64,000 bases of DNA, from the NCBI GenBank assembly GCA_033856515.1, contig JAWVEY010000017.1, positions 53,109-117,108 of the forward strand, written 5' to 3'. The position numbers were made by a program, and so were the translations under genes. The first letter of the stretch is position 1, and the number at the start of each line of letters is the position of its first letter. The notes under the pieces were generated by a model. It did no database searches, was not told the origin of the DNA, and worked only from the letters and a program-made list of their open reading frames with translations. Origin of the DNA: JALZKA01 sp033856515. Its GTDB lineage: Bacteria; Actinomycetota; Thermoleophilia; Solirubrobacterales; 70-9. Shown here piece by piece: positions 17,836 to 25,920 of this stretch.

Positions 17836-18437
17836 CTCGCTTCGTCGAAGCGCTTCGAGACCTCGTCCCAGTTCACGACGTTCCAGAACGCGTCCAGGTA
17901 GTCGGGTCGCTTGTTCTGGTACTTGAGGTAGTACGCGTGCTCCCAGACGTCGGCGCCCAAGAGAGGGGTCTTGCCGGCGGACACCGGCGAGTCCTGGTTG
18001 GGGGTCGAGGTGACCTCGAGCCCTGAGCCGTCATGGACGAGCCATGCCCAGCCTGAGCCGAACTGGCCGATCCCGGCGTTCTTGAACGCCTCCTTGAAGT
18101 CGTCGAACGAGCCGAACTTCTCGTCGATCGCGGCGGCCAGGTCACCTGAAGGCTCTCCGCCTCCGTCGGGGCTCATGATCTGCCAGAAGAACGAGTGGTT
18201 GGCATGGCCGCCGGCGTTGTTGCGGACGGGGCCCTTTTTGTCCGAGGGAAGGCTGTCCAGGTCCTTGAGGACGTCCTCGACGTCCTTGTCGGCCCACTCG
18301 GTGCCTTCGAGCGCGGCGTTCGCCTTGTCGACGTAGGCCTGATGGTGCTTGTCGTGGTGGATGCGCATCGTCTCCTCGTCGATGTGAGGCTCCAGCGCGT
18401 CGTAGTCGTAGGGAAGGTCGGGGACTTCGTAGGCCAT
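17832..18437 (-). CDS. sodA: Superoxide dismutase, Mn-type
   Basis: The 201-residue enzyme starts from the ATG at 18437 with a clear AAGGAG Shine-Dalgarno; a longer in-frame start lacks support. Metal ligands sit in HHDKHHQAY (first His pair), GGHANHSFFW and DVWEHAYYLKY. The Gly in GGHANH together with the Gln in TPNQDSPV follow the Mn-SOD rather than Fe-SOD pattern. It converts superoxide to peroxide and oxygen in the cytoplasm. It lies directly downstream (37 nt) of a stress-type sigma factor gene on the same strand, so read-through or control by that sigma is plausible, and it overlaps the convergent GMC oxidase, a peroxide-producing enzyme class. Confidence 0.96.
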   Translation of the reverse strand: MAYEVPDLPYDYDALEPHIDEETMRIHHDKHHQAYVDKANAALEGTEWADKDVEDVLKDLDSLPSDKKGPVRNNAGGHANHSFFWQIMSPDGGGEPSGDLAAAIDEKFGSFDDFKEAFKNAGIGQFGSGWAWLVHDGSGLEVTSTPNQDSPVSAGKTPLLGADVWEHAYYLKYQNKRPDYLDAFWNVVNWDEVSKRFDEAS

Positions 18438-18474
18438 GGGGCTCCTTGGTTGATTCTCTTTCTCACTACCCAGT

Positions 18475-19323
18475 TTATTTACGTGGCACGCGTCGGCGGC
18501 CACGGCCGTCGGGAAAGCGGGGGTCGGGCCGGTCGTCAGAGAACGTCCGCCGCCCGTCAGGGCTCTCGTCGCCCTGGACGGCCTCGAGCAGCTTCGCCAA
18601 CCCTCGGCGCATGATGCGCGAGACCTGCATCTGGGAGACCCCCAGCGCCTCCCCGATCTCGTATTGATTCAGCCCTTCGGCAAATCGCATGCGGATGACC
18701 GTCTGCTCGCGCTCGTCCAAGCCCGAGCTCATCTCGACCGCCATCTGCGCCTCGACGGCGTCGAACCCGGCCTCGACCGTGCCAACCGTCTCGATCATGG
18801 GCACGGACTCCGCTTCGTTGCGGTGCACCGGCATGTCAAGCGACATCGACCGCTGAGCCTCTCGCGCTTGGTAGACGTCGAGGACGTCCTCCTCGGTCAG
18901 GTCGGCACGCTCGGCCACCTCGGTCGCCGTCGGCGCCCGTCCGAGTTCCTCTCCGAGCTCGGTTGAAGTGCGCTCGACCTGGAGCGTGCCCTCCTGAAGG
19001 CTCCTGGGCATGTGAAGGCGCCAAGAGTGATCGCGGAAGTGCCGGCGGATCTCACCCAGGATCGTCGGCGCCGCATAGGCGGCAAACCGCTTGCCCCGCT
19101 CGGGGTCGTACCGTCGCAGCGCCTTGACCAGCGCGAGATTGGCCACCTGGAGCAGATCCTCGATTCGCTCCCCGCTCCCGCGGTATCGCATCGCAAGCGA
19201 GTGCGCAAGCGGCTGGAATCGAATGAAGAGCTCTTCCTCGAGGTCAGGCCGCCGGGCTTTCGCGTACTCCGAAAGCAGGGTTTCTTCCGCCACAACACCC
19301 AGGGGTTTGATTCCGGAGTCCAA
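18475..19323 (-). CDS. RNA polymerase sigma factor, SigB/SigF/SigG (group 3) family
   Basis: A protein of 282 residues starting at a TTG with AGAGGA 5 nt upstream. Region 2 is evident (IEDLLQVANLALVKALRRYDPERGKRFAAYA followed by ILGEIRRHFRDHSW), region 3 follows (ELGRAPTATEVAERADLTEEDVL), and region 4 ends in a helix-turn-helix (LNQYEIGEALGVSQMQVSRIMRR). These features define the general-stress/sporulation sigma group controlled by anti-sigma kinases. A basic C-terminal extension (about 30 residues, Arg/Asp/Pro) is unusual. Upstream on the same strand lie DUF4235, a SpoIIE phosphatase and an RsbW-like kinase, i.e. its likely regulators. Confidence 0.93.
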   Translation of the reverse strand: MDSGIKPLGVVAEETLLSEYAKARRPDLEEELFIRFQPLAHSLAMRYRGSGERIEDLLQVANLALVKALRRYDPERGKRFAAYAAPTILGEIRRHFRDHSWRLHMPRSLQEGTLQVERTSTELGEELGRAPTATEVAERADLTEEDVLDVYQAREAQRSMSLDMPVHRNEAESVPMIETVGTVEAGFDAVEAQMAVEMSSGLDEREQTVIRMRFAEGLNQYEIGEALGVSQMQVSRIMRRGLAKLLEAVQGDESPDGRRTFSDDRPDPRFPDGRGRRRVPRK

Positions 19324-19501
19324 TCTTTCCTCTCAAAAAGGAGTCAAGACGGTCCGTAGTGGCGGAGGCCGAAGCCAACGCCCCTGGGCGGCACACGCCC
19401 TACATGAATACGGCCGGCCCGTGCGTACGGACCAGATGAGGCTACGGGGATTCTACCCGCGCCTGACGGATACGAGGATTGTTCTCCCGTTAACGAGAGA
19501 G

Positions 19502-19780
19502 CTAGGACTCGTCCGGCTCGGCCTCTCCCGGCCACGTGTGAGTGCCTCTGAGGAATGCCTTGCGCGCGCCGTGGTCGAAGGCCCCTCGGACGAGCCTGAA
19601 GATCGCTCCCTGGAGGGCCAATGCAACGCCCAGCTTCAGCCAGGTGGTCTCCCGGTCCTCAGGCTCGGGCGGCTCGTGGTCGTCGAACCGGCCCCAGATG
19701 AGCTGAAAGAGCTTCGTGCCCACGAAACCGGCCAGGATGCCTCCCGCAATCGAAAGGGGTGCGAAGAGGATTCGAGCCAT
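19502..19780 (-). CDS. DUF4235 family membrane protein
   Basis: A 92-residue protein with two predicted membrane helices (FAPLSIAGGILAGFVGTKLFQLIW and LKLGVALALQGAIFRLV) separated by an acidic loop (DDHEPPEPEDRE), and the characteristic RGAFDHGARKAFLRGTHTWPGE ending of DUF4235. Function is unknown. These proteins are common in Actinomycetota, often near stress-response genes. It lies between the phosphatase and the sigma factor genes, with 178 bp before the latter, leaving room for a separate sigma promoter. Confidence 0.86.
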   Translation of the reverse strand: MARILFAPLSIAGGILAGFVGTKLFQLIWGRFDDHEPPEPEDRETTWLKLGVALALQGAIFRLVRGAFDHGARKAFLRGTHTWPGEAEPDES

Positions 19781-19814
19781 GCCTAACGGCTACCCCGCCT
19801 GGGATCGAGCTAAC

Positions 19815-22037
19815 TCACGACTCGTTCACCCGGAGCGCGAACAGGGCCAGATCGTCACGCGGCCTGCCCGCCACGAAGTCCACGACCTCGGCTTCCAGCC
19901 GGCGGAGCATCTCCTCGGGGTCGAGCGGGCCGAGCTTTTCCAAGAGACGCTCGAGCCGCTGGTCGCCGAAGATCTCGCCGTTGCGGCGGGCCTCCGGAAT
20001 CCCATCCGAGCACATGAAGAAGGTCGAACCTGCGGGCAGGCGCACCTCCTGCGCCTCGAATACCGGATCGTGGAGGACGCCGACCAGCGGCCCCGTGACG
20101 TCGAGCCTCTCGATCGTCCCATCGGGCCGGACGACCCGTGGCTCGGGGTGCCCCGCGGTTGTGACCCGCGCGATCAGACCGTCTTCGACGTGGCGCAACT
20201 CGGCGCAGGCGAGCGTGCAGTACGTGTTCTCGCCTGAGGCCTGAATCGCCTCGTGGACCCTGAGGACAGCCTCCTCCGGCCCCAAGCGCGCCGTAGCCCG
20301 CAGGGTGTGGCGGACAAGGGCGGTCAGCGCGGCTGCCTCGGGGCCCTTGCCGCAGACGTCTCCCACGACGGCGACCCAGCGGTCACCCGCCTCAAAGAGG
20401 TCGTAGAAGTCGCCGCCAACCTCCGTCCCGGTCCTGCCGGGACGGTGGCGCACGGCGACCGCGGCGCCTTCCACCTCGGGCAGCGAGCGCGGCAGGAGCG
20501 CCTGCTGGAGGATGGCGGCGATGTCGCGCTGCTGCTCGTAGAGGCGCGCGTTGTCGAGCGCCATCGCGGCATGGGTTGCGACCTCCATCCCGAATGCGAT
20601 GTCGTCACGGTCGAGCGGGTCGCGCCCGCTCGAATTGAGGATCGAGAGCGAGATCGTTCCCAGGACGCGGCCGCGGGCGACCAGCGGGACGATCATGTTT
20701 GAGCGCTGCTCGGCCTGAAAGCGCGCCACGGCGGAAACCTCTGCCTCGCTTTCCGCAAGCTCGATCCCGCGCTCGCGGGCGCGGGCGGCCTCCCGGTTCT
20801 CGGCAACCCGCGTGTAGAGGACGGGCTCCCTGCTTGAGACCGCTGCGCGGATCGGGCTCGTCTCGGTCGGCTCGGGAAGCGCGCGCACCAAAGCCTCTGT
20901 CTCCTCGTCGAGCGCGGCAACACCAACCCTTCTTACGGTGCCGTCCGCCGTCACTTCGTGGACGCTGCAAACGTCGCCGACCGCGGGCACAAGCGTGCGC
21001 GCCAGGCTTCTCAGGCGCCCCTTGACCTCGATCTCGCGCTCGATCACCTCGGTGATGCGGGTCAGCAGGCTCTCCCTAGCCGCACGCAGCTCGGCGTCGG
21101 CCTGACGCCGCGCCAGCGAGCGCTCACGCCGCGCCGCGAACGCCAGTAACCCGGCCGCAAACAGGGTGAGTGTGAGGCCCGCCACGCCGTACGCGATCGC
21201 GGGCACGAGGTCAACGGGGGTCGAGGCAGGCACTGAGACCAGCCAGCGGCGCCCCAGGACGTCCGTGCTGGTCGACACGTCGTCCTCCGAGTGGAGCTTG
21301 CCGGTGAGCGCCTCGCCGTCGTCCGAGATGGCGATCCTGCCCTCCACGCCGAGGCGCCGGCGGACCTGGTCGGCGATCGCATCGCCGGGAACGCCCGAGA
21401 TCATCACCCCGACGGTGCGAGGGACGCCGCTGATGCTGAGCGTCACCGGGGCGTACACGCTAGCCCCGGTCTCTCCCGTCTGGGCGATCGTCAGCGGCGG
21501 CGAGAGCCGAGGCTCGGACGCCTTGATCGCCGCGCGGGCCGCGGCGGCCCGGGTCGGATCCGAGAGCGTGTCCAAGCCAAGGAACTGGCGCCGCCCGGCT
21601 GTACTCGGATACGTGATCGCAATCGGCAGGTAGGTGTCGTTCGACGAGGGCAGAGGCGCCACGCCACCGTCGGGGTCCAGACGCGTGATCGCCCGGCCGA
21701 GCTCCTCCTCGAACGCAGCGCGGTTCTCGCCCTCGACCCTGGGGGCCCATGAAAGGCCGAGGAACGGCGAGCGCTCGATCACATCTCCGGCGAACGCGCG
21801 GAACCTGACCCGATCGATCCCTCCGTCCTCGTCCACGATCGCCGAAGCGCCCCTGAGCCCCGACGCGATGTTCACTACATCGGCCCGGGCTTCCGCGGCC
21901 ACCCGTTCTGAGAGTTCCAGGTCGGCGTCCATCGCGTCATCGCGCTCGCTCTCGTAAGCGAGGTAGGAGCCGGCCGCCGTGGCAACAAGCAGCGCCACGA
22001 CAACCAGGCCTGAAAGCAGCGCGCGTCGTCCCGGCAT
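19815..22037 (-). CDS. CHASE-GAF-SpoIIE (PP2C) phosphatase, RsbU-like
   Basis: A 740-residue membrane sensor phosphatase. An N-terminal TM helix (about 7-28) and a second one (about 275-297) enclose an extracellular CHASE domain (YLPIAITYPSTAGRRQFLGLDTLSDP region). A GAF domain follows (about 330-490, ending MALDNARLYEQQ) and then a C-terminal SpoIIE/PP2C domain with GTEVGGDFYDLF, VVGDVCGKGPEAA and a final RDDLALFALRV. It should dephosphorylate an anti-sigma antagonist (RsbV-type STAS protein) in response to an external ligand bound by CHASE. A TAGGAT box (22047-22052) lies 9 nt upstream of the ATG. The gene sits between the RsbW-like kinase and DUF4235. Confidence 0.93.
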   Translation of the reverse strand: MPGRRALLSGLVVVALLVATAAGSYLAYESERDDAMDADLELSERVAAEARADVVNIASGLRGASAIVDEDGGIDRVRFRAFAGDVIERSPFLGLSWAPRVEGENRAAFEEELGRAITRLDPDGGVAPLPSSNDTYLPIAITYPSTAGRRQFLGLDTLSDPTRAAAARAAIKASEPRLSPPLTIAQTGETGASVYAPVTLSISGVPRTVGVMISGVPGDAIADQVRRRLGVEGRIAISDDGEALTGKLHSEDDVSTSTDVLGRRWLVSVPASTPVDLVPAIAYGVAGLTLTLFAAGLLAFAARRERSLARRQADAELRAARESLLTRITEVIEREIEVKGRLRSLARTLVPAVGDVCSVHEVTADGTVRRVGVAALDEETEALVRALPEPTETSPIRAAVSSREPVLYTRVAENREAARARERGIELAESEAEVSAVARFQAEQRSNMIVPLVARGRVLGTISLSILNSSGRDPLDRDDIAFGMEVATHAAMALDNARLYEQQRDIAAILQQALLPRSLPEVEGAAVAVRHRPGRTGTEVGGDFYDLFEAGDRWVAVVGDVCGKGPEAAALTALVRHTLRATARLGPEEAVLRVHEAIQASGENTYCTLACAELRHVEDGLIARVTTAGHPEPRVVRPDGTIERLDVTGPLVGVLHDPVFEAQEVRLPAGSTFFMCSDGIPEARRNGEIFGDQRLERLLEKLGPLDPEEMLRRLEAEVVDFVAGRPRDDLALFALRVNES

Positions 22038-22089
22038 CCCGGATTGATCCTACGGCTCCAACTCTCGTTCGGAGGCCGGTTCAGGCCGG

Positions 22090-22551
22090 CTAGCGCGAGA
22101 CGGCGGCCATCGAGCGCTCGTGAGGCGGGGCGAAAAGCCTCCGGCGTGGGCCTTCCTCGCTGAGCTCGAAGCGCATGGAGAGGCGAGTGCCGCCGGTGTC
22201 GGAGACGACCGTGACGCCGTCGGCAAGCCGGCCGATCACCGGTAGGCCCATGCCGTTGTGGGCCCGACCCGTGCGCGCAGTCATCCCGGTGCCCCCGTCG
22301 CTCACGCTGACCACGATGGTCGACTCCTCGAGCTGCGCCTCCACTTCGACCCTGCCGCTTCCCTCGCCTGGGTAGGCGTGGCGCACCACGTTCCCCACGG
22401 CTTCCGAGACTGCCACCGCGATCGACGCGGCCAGCCCGTCGTCCCGATGCCGCAGTTCGTTGAACCAGCGCATGATCTCGGTGCGGACCAAGCGAACGCT
22501 GGCGGGCTCAGCCGCCATCGAGATCTCTAAACGTGACCTGCCTGCCGTCAT
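22090..22551 (-). CDS. Anti-sigma factor serine kinase, RsbW-like (HATPase_c)
   Basis: A protein of 153 residues from the ATG at 22551. The much longer frame upstream runs antisense through tRNA-Pro and is not credible, although an ATG at 22590 is a possible alternative. GHKL ATPase boxes are visible: N-box AVSEAVGNVVRHAY, G1 SVSDGGTGM, and G2-like AHNGMGLPVIGRLAD. RsbW-type kinases hold a sigma factor inactive and phosphorylate an STAS antagonist. The phosphatase and sigma gene downstream complete most of a partner-switching circuit; no STAS gene is present in the window. A GAAGGGG sequence 12 nt upstream is a loose Shine-Dalgarno. Confidence 0.88.
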   Translation of the reverse strand: MTAGRSRLEISMAAEPASVRLVRTEIMRWFNELRHRDDGLAASIAVAVSEAVGNVVRHAYPGEGSGRVEVEAQLEESTIVVSVSDGGTGMTARTGRAHNGMGLPVIGRLADGVTVVSDTGGTRLSMRFELSEEGPRRRLFAPPHERSMAAVSR

Positions 22552-22636
22552 GGTTAACGCATGCCCCTTCTGCGTCTTCTTACTCCTCATCGGGCGCCGT
22601 GGGCACCGAATGGCACCGGATACGCTTGACGCCTCT

Positions 22637-22710
22637 CGGGGCGTGGCGCAGCCTGGTAGCGCGCACCGTTCGGGTCGGTGAGGTCCCCGGTTCAAATCCG
22701 GGCGCCCCGA
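22637..22710 (+). tRNA. tRNA-Pro (anticodon CGG)
   Basis: Full cloverleaf: acceptor CGGGGCG (22637-22643) pairs with CGCCCCG (22703-22709), discriminator A; D stem GCGC/GCGC with AGCCTGGTA loop; anticodon stem CACCG/CGGTG with loop TTCGGGT (anticodon at 22671-22673); TPsiC stem CCCGG/CCGGG with TTCAAAT. CCA is not encoded. A TACGCT box (22621-22626) is a plausible -10. A 7-bp hairpin (22718-22736) follows without a T-run. Confidence 0.97.
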
Positions 22711-22718
22711 TTGTCTTG

Positions 22719-22820
22719 ATGGCTGAGTCAGCCATCCACCTTCACAGGATCTGGGGAGCGGCGATCGCTCTCCTCGCGCTCCTCCTCCTGGCAAGGCGCC
22801 TCAAACCGCTGGTCGAATGA
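22719..22820 (+). CDS. Possible 33-aa single-pass membrane peptide
   Basis: A short frame 8 nt after tRNA-Pro encodes MAESAIHLHRIWGAAIALLALLLLARRLKPLVE, a typical one-TM peptide with a positive cytoplasmic flank. It has no good Shine-Dalgarno and overlaps a hairpin just downstream of the tRNA, so it may be chance. It ends 1 nt before the convergent DsbA-like gene. Confidence 0.3.
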   Translation: MAESAIHLHRIWGAAIALLALLLLARRLKPLVE

Positions 22821-22821
22821 G

Positions 22822-23547
22822 CTACGGCTCGAGGTCTGCGGAAGCCACATCGACTCGCTCGATCGCCGCCTGGACTTCCTCGAGTGAAGGCGAACCATCC
22901 AGCTTCTCGACCCCCCCGATCCCCGTGATGAACATCGCGGGCTCGCCGGGCAACTTTTCTTTGAAAGCCAGTTCTCCGTCCAGGTCGACCGCGCTTTCGT
23001 AATCCGGATCGTCGGACTGAGCCGCGAGCTCTTCGGCGAATGCGTCGTCCCACTCGTCGATTACAAGCCCCGGCGTCACCTCGGCGGCGCCCTTGAGGAA
23101 GTTCTCGTCGATTCCCTGCGGGCCCGCGTTCTCGAGGTTTCGCATGACGATTTCCGCGTACTGCCACTGGTGTCCCTGCTCGCCTGCCGCGGTCGAGGCG
23201 ATTGCGGCCTCAGTCACGCCGGTGCGGCCGAACGAGAAGTGCCGCATCGAGATTTGCGCACGCCCCTCCCTGACGTAGTCCTCGATGATCGGATCCACGA
23301 CCTCCTTCTGGAAGGCGGCGCCAGGAATGGAGCGCACGTCGGTGAACAGCTCGATCTCGACAGGCGCTTCCTCCTCGCCCAGGCGGGCTCCGTCCTGCGC
23401 GATGCCAGCGATCAGGCCCTGTACCTCCCCGCGCTCCTCGTAGGCCACCGTGTTCGGACCGTCTTCACCCACTGAGATCGCATAGATGGAATACCCGATT
23501 CCGAGGACGGCGGCGATGATGATCGCGCGCGGAACCCATGGGCTCAT
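22822..23547 (-). CDS. Membrane-anchored DsbA-like protein lacking the CxxC active site
   Basis: The 241-residue protein is taken from the ATG at 23547, just after the upstream gene's stop; the longer frame overlaps that gene. An N-terminal TM helix (residues 6-24) is followed by a DsbA/thioredoxin-like domain: strand VEIELFTDV, a helix, an inserted helical part, and EPAMFITGIGGVEKLDGSPSLEEVQAAI, which resembles the cis-Pro and C-terminal elements. The position of the catalytic FxDxxCPxC is occupied by FTDVRSIPG (residues 68-76), and the whole protein contains no cysteine. It cannot be a thiol oxidoreductase. A binding or scaffold role is inferred. Confidence 0.78.
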   Translation of the reverse strand: MSPWVPRAIIIAAVLGIGYSIYAISVGEDGPNTVAYEERGEVQGLIAGIAQDGARLGEEEAPVEIELFTDVRSIPGAAFQKEVVDPIIEDYVREGRAQISMRHFSFGRTGVTEAAIASTAAGEQGHQWQYAEIVMRNLENAGPQGIDENFLKGAAEVTPGLVIDEWDDAFAEELAAQSDDPDYESAVDLDGELAFKEKLPGEPAMFITGIGGVEKLDGSPSLEEVQAAIERVDVASADLEP

Positions 23548-23551
23548 GAGG

Positions 23552-23788
23552 TCATCCGGCGACTGCCTTGAAGTAGCGGACGGCAAGCCCCGTGAGGAGC
23601 GTCTCGAACGCTTCCTCGATCGGGCGTCCGCTCGCGTCCGCGTACGCAACCAGGCCTGCCACCTCGATCTCGCCGGAGACGCGCGTGACCTCGTCGACCA
23701 GCTCTGGATGCTCGTCGCAAAAGAACGCGCCGATCGAGTAGAGCTCCGAGTCCATCAGCGAGCTCAGAAAGTTGGACGCTTCCATCAT
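23552..23788 (-). CDS. Hypothetical protein, 78 aa
   Basis: A small, mostly helical acidic protein (MMEASNFLSSLMDSELYSIG..., ...EEAFETLLTGLAVRYFKAVAG) with a single Cys and no TM. The ATG at 23788 is favoured over the GTG at 23794 because a TAAGTT -10-like box lies exactly 7 nt before it. It precedes the DsbA-like gene by 4 nt on the same strand, so the two are likely one operon. I do not recognise the family. Confidence 0.68.
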   Translation of the reverse strand: MMEASNFLSSLMDSELYSIGAFFCDEHPELVDEVTRVSGEIEVAGLVAYADASGRPIEEAFETLLTGLAVRYFKAVAG

Positions 23789-23795
23789 CCGCACA

Positions 23796-23801
23796 AACTT
23801 A
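23796..23801 (-). promoter_or_regulatory. -10-like box (TAAGTT), leaderless arrangement
   Basis: On the minus strand TAAGTT ends 7 nt before the ATG at 23788 of the 78-aa gene, as in other leaderless starts in this window. It supports that start over the GTG at 23794. Confidence 0.4.
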
Positions 23802-23821
23802 CGCTGGATGCGAAATTCGAT

Positions 23822-23850
23822 TTGACAGCGTCCGCCTCAAGGTGGAAACT
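23822..23850 (+). promoter_or_regulatory. Candidate promoter (TTGACA-17 nt-GAAACT)
   Basis: A perfect -35 TTGACA (23822-23827) is followed 17 nt later by GAAACT (23845-23850), a weak -10. It would drive the 60-aa IF2N-like gene with a leader of about 45 nt. Confidence 0.45.
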
Positions 23851-23903
23851 AGGTATTGCGCGCACAGCGCAACAGATACACCCCCACCCATAGGAGACGG
23901 TGC

Positions 23904-24086
23904 ATGGCAAACCACCTGACGCCCTCGGAGCTCGCCGACGAAGTGAATATGAAGCGGCGGGAAGTGATCTCCAAATGCATGGAGATGGGCGTTCCGATCT
24001 TCCAAGGGAAAATCGACAAATCTCTCTTCGTTAGTTCCCTCGCGCAGATGACCGAAGGCGCGAAGCGCACCCAGGCAGCCGCCTAA
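23904..24086 (+). CDS. 60-aa protein resembling the IF-2 N-terminal (IF2N) helix domain
   Basis: The ATG at 23904 has AGGAGA 7 nt upstream and a TTGACA promoter further up; the longer frame from 23856 lacks these. Residues 5-45 (LTPSELADEVNMKRREVISKCMEMGVPI and on) look like the IF2N module (ELAKELG..S.EVI.KL.ELGI) or a minimal winged/HTH fold, with one Cys. In IF-2 this module helps bind the ribosome; here it is free-standing. Function is unknown: a small DNA- or RNA-binding protein is the best guess. The acyl-CoA synthetase follows 31 nt later with its own -10 box. Confidence 0.7.
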   Translation: MANHLTPSELADEVNMKRREVISKCMEMGVPIFQGKIDKSLFVSSLAQMTEGAKRTQAAA

Positions 24087-24105
24087 GCAACACACGCCGG
24101 ACATA

Positions 24106-24111
24106 TAGGCT
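24106..24111 (+). promoter_or_regulatory. -10 box (TAGGCT) of a leaderless promoter
   Basis: TAGGCT ends 6 nt before the ATG at 24118; no Shine-Dalgarno is present, consistent with a leaderless mRNA for the acyl-CoA synthetase. Confidence 0.42.
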
Positions 24112-24117
24112 GGACCA

Positions 24118-25920
24118 ATGGAATCAGCCACGATTGTCCCTGCCTCCGCAGGAGTCGGCTCGAAGACGATCGCCGACCTTCTGCCCAAGTCCGTCGCCAA
24201 GTACGGCGCCCAGCGCGCCGTCATGTTCAAGGACGACTCCGGCCACTGGGTGAGCCGCAGCTACGACGAGGTGGGCGAGATCGTCAAGAAGCTCTCGCTG
24301 GGGCTGATGGCGCTCGGAATCGAGAAAGGCAACAAGGTTGCAATCCTCGGCAACACACGGCCCGAGTGGACCTACTTCGACTTCGCGGCGCTCACGGCAG
24401 GGGCGACCGTGGTCCCGATCTACCAGACGAACTCGCCCGAGGAATGCGAGTACGTCCTCGAAAACTCCGACGCCGTTGCGGTGATCGTCGAAGACGAGGA
24501 GCAACTCGAGAAGATCCGGGCGATCCGTGACCGCTGCCCAAAGCTTCAGCACGTAGTCCGCATGACCGGCATGGGAGGTGGCGCCGTCTCTGAGGATGAA
24601 CTCGTCGAGCGTGGCGCAGAGCTCACCGACGCCGACTGGCAGGAGCGTTACGAGTCCGTGACGCCAGATGACATCTGCACATTCATCTACACGTCCGGGA
24701 CGACGGGACCGCCCAAGGGCTGCGTGATCTCACAGGGGAACTACCGCGCGATGCTGGACATGGTGGTCGAGAAGAATGTCCTGGGCGACGACGACGAGCT
24801 CACCTATCTCTTCCTCCCTCTCGCTCACTCGTTCGCCCTCTTGATCCAGTTCGGCAACTTCGAGCTCGGCTCGTCGATCGCCTACTGGGAGCGCGACCCT
24901 TTGAGGATCGTCCCCAACCTCTCCGAGGTGAAGCCCACCTACTTCCCGTCCGTACCCCGGATCTTTGAAAAGATCTACACGGCTGCGACCGCCGCGGTCG
25001 AAAAGGAAGGCGGTCTGAAGAAGAAGATCTTCGACTGGTCCGTCGGTGTTGGCAAGCGCTACCGCGAGGCCGAGCGAGCTGGCGGCGCTGGCGCCGTCCT
25101 CAAGGCACAGCACCGCCTCGCGGACAGGCTCGTCCTCGAGAAGATCCGGAACCTCTTCGGCGGCAACCTACGGGTCGCCGTCACGGGCGCCGCGCCGATC
25201 AATCCCGAAATTCTGCGCTTCTTCGACGCAGCCGGCGTCCTGGTCCTCGAGGGCTGGGGCATGACCGAGACGTCGACGGCCGCAACGATCGCGACGCCGG
25301 ACGACTTCAAGTTCGGCACGATCGGGAAGCCGCTGCCAGGAGTGGACATCAAGATCGCCGAGGACGGCGAGATCCTCGTCAAGGGCCCCAACATCTTCCA
25401 GGGCTACTACAAGAACGAAGAGGCGACCTCGGAGACCCTCGTCGACGGCTGGCTCCACACCGGCGATATCGGCGAGGTCGATTCAGACGGCTACCTCAAG
25501 ATCACCGGCCGCAAGAAGGACATCATCATCACGGCGGGGGGCAAAAACATCACCCCGGCCAACCTCGAGGCTGAGATCAAGCAGCATCCGCTGATCTCGC
25601 AATGCGTCGTGGTCGGCGACCGGCAGCCCTACCTGGTGTGCGTTGTCACGCTCGATCCCGAGGAAGCTCAGAAGCTCGCCTCCGAGAAGGGTCTGGACGC
25701 GGCGACCCTGCATGAAAACGAGGAGGTCCGCGCCTCGATCCAGGCGCACCTCGACCAGATCAACCAGAAGTTCGCGCGGGTCGAGCAGGTGAAGAAGTTC
25801 GAGATCCTCCCCCGCGACCTCTCTCAGGAGGGCGGCGAGCTCACGCCGACCATGAAGATCAAGCGGAACGTCGTCGCGGACAAGTACGCCTCGGAGATCG
25901 AGGCGCTCTACTCGGGCTGA
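24118..25920 (+). CDS. Long-chain acyl-CoA synthetase (AMP-dependent synthetase, FadD15-like)
   Basis: A 600-residue adenylate-forming enzyme. Motifs: P-loop YTSGTTGPPKGCVIS (about residues 189-203), the A4/A5-type GWGMTETSTAATIATP, the DGWLHTGDIGEVDSDGYLKITGRKKD hinge and the catalytic Lys region near the C-terminus (LTPTMKIKRNVV). Length and the PTYFPSVPRIFEKIY segment fit FadD15-type long-chain ligases. It activates fatty acids with ATP and CoA at the cytoplasmic face of the membrane for beta-oxidation or lipid synthesis. Together with the mce operon and the GMC oxidase it fits use of imported lipids. Its end overlaps the convergent MpsC-like gene by 13 nt. Confidence 0.95.
   Translation: MESATIVPASAGVGSKTIADLLPKSVAKYGAQRAVMFKDDSGHWVSRSYDEVGEIVKKLSLGLMALGIEKGNKVAILGNTRPEWTYFDFAALTAGATVVPIYQTNSPEECEYVLENSDAVAVIVEDEEQLEKIRAIRDRCPKLQHVVRMTGMGGGAVSEDELVERGAELTDADWQERYESVTPDDICTFIYTSGTTGPPKGCVISQGNYRAMLDMVVEKNVLGDDDELTYLFLPLAHSFALLIQFGNFELGSSIAYWERDPLRIVPNLSEVKPTYFPSVPRIFEKIYTAATAAVEKEGGLKKKIFDWSVGVGKRYREAERAGGAGAVLKAQHRLADRLVLEKIRNLFGGNLRVAVTGAAPINPEILRFFDAAGVLVLEGWGMTETSTAATIATPDDFKFGTIGKPLPGVDIKIAEDGEILVKGPNIFQGYYKNEEATSETLVDGWLHTGDIGEVDSDGYLKITGRKKDIIITAGGKNITPANLEAEIKQHPLISQCVVVGDRQPYLVCVVTLDPEEAQKLASEKGLDAATLHENEEVRASIQAHLDQINQKFARVEQVKKFEILPRDLSQEGGELTPTMKIKRNVVADKYASEIEALYSG

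Noticed and set aside
22552..22794. Upstream extension of the RsbW-like kinase
   Set aside because: It would be translated antisense through tRNA-Pro, a known source of false N-terminal extensions.
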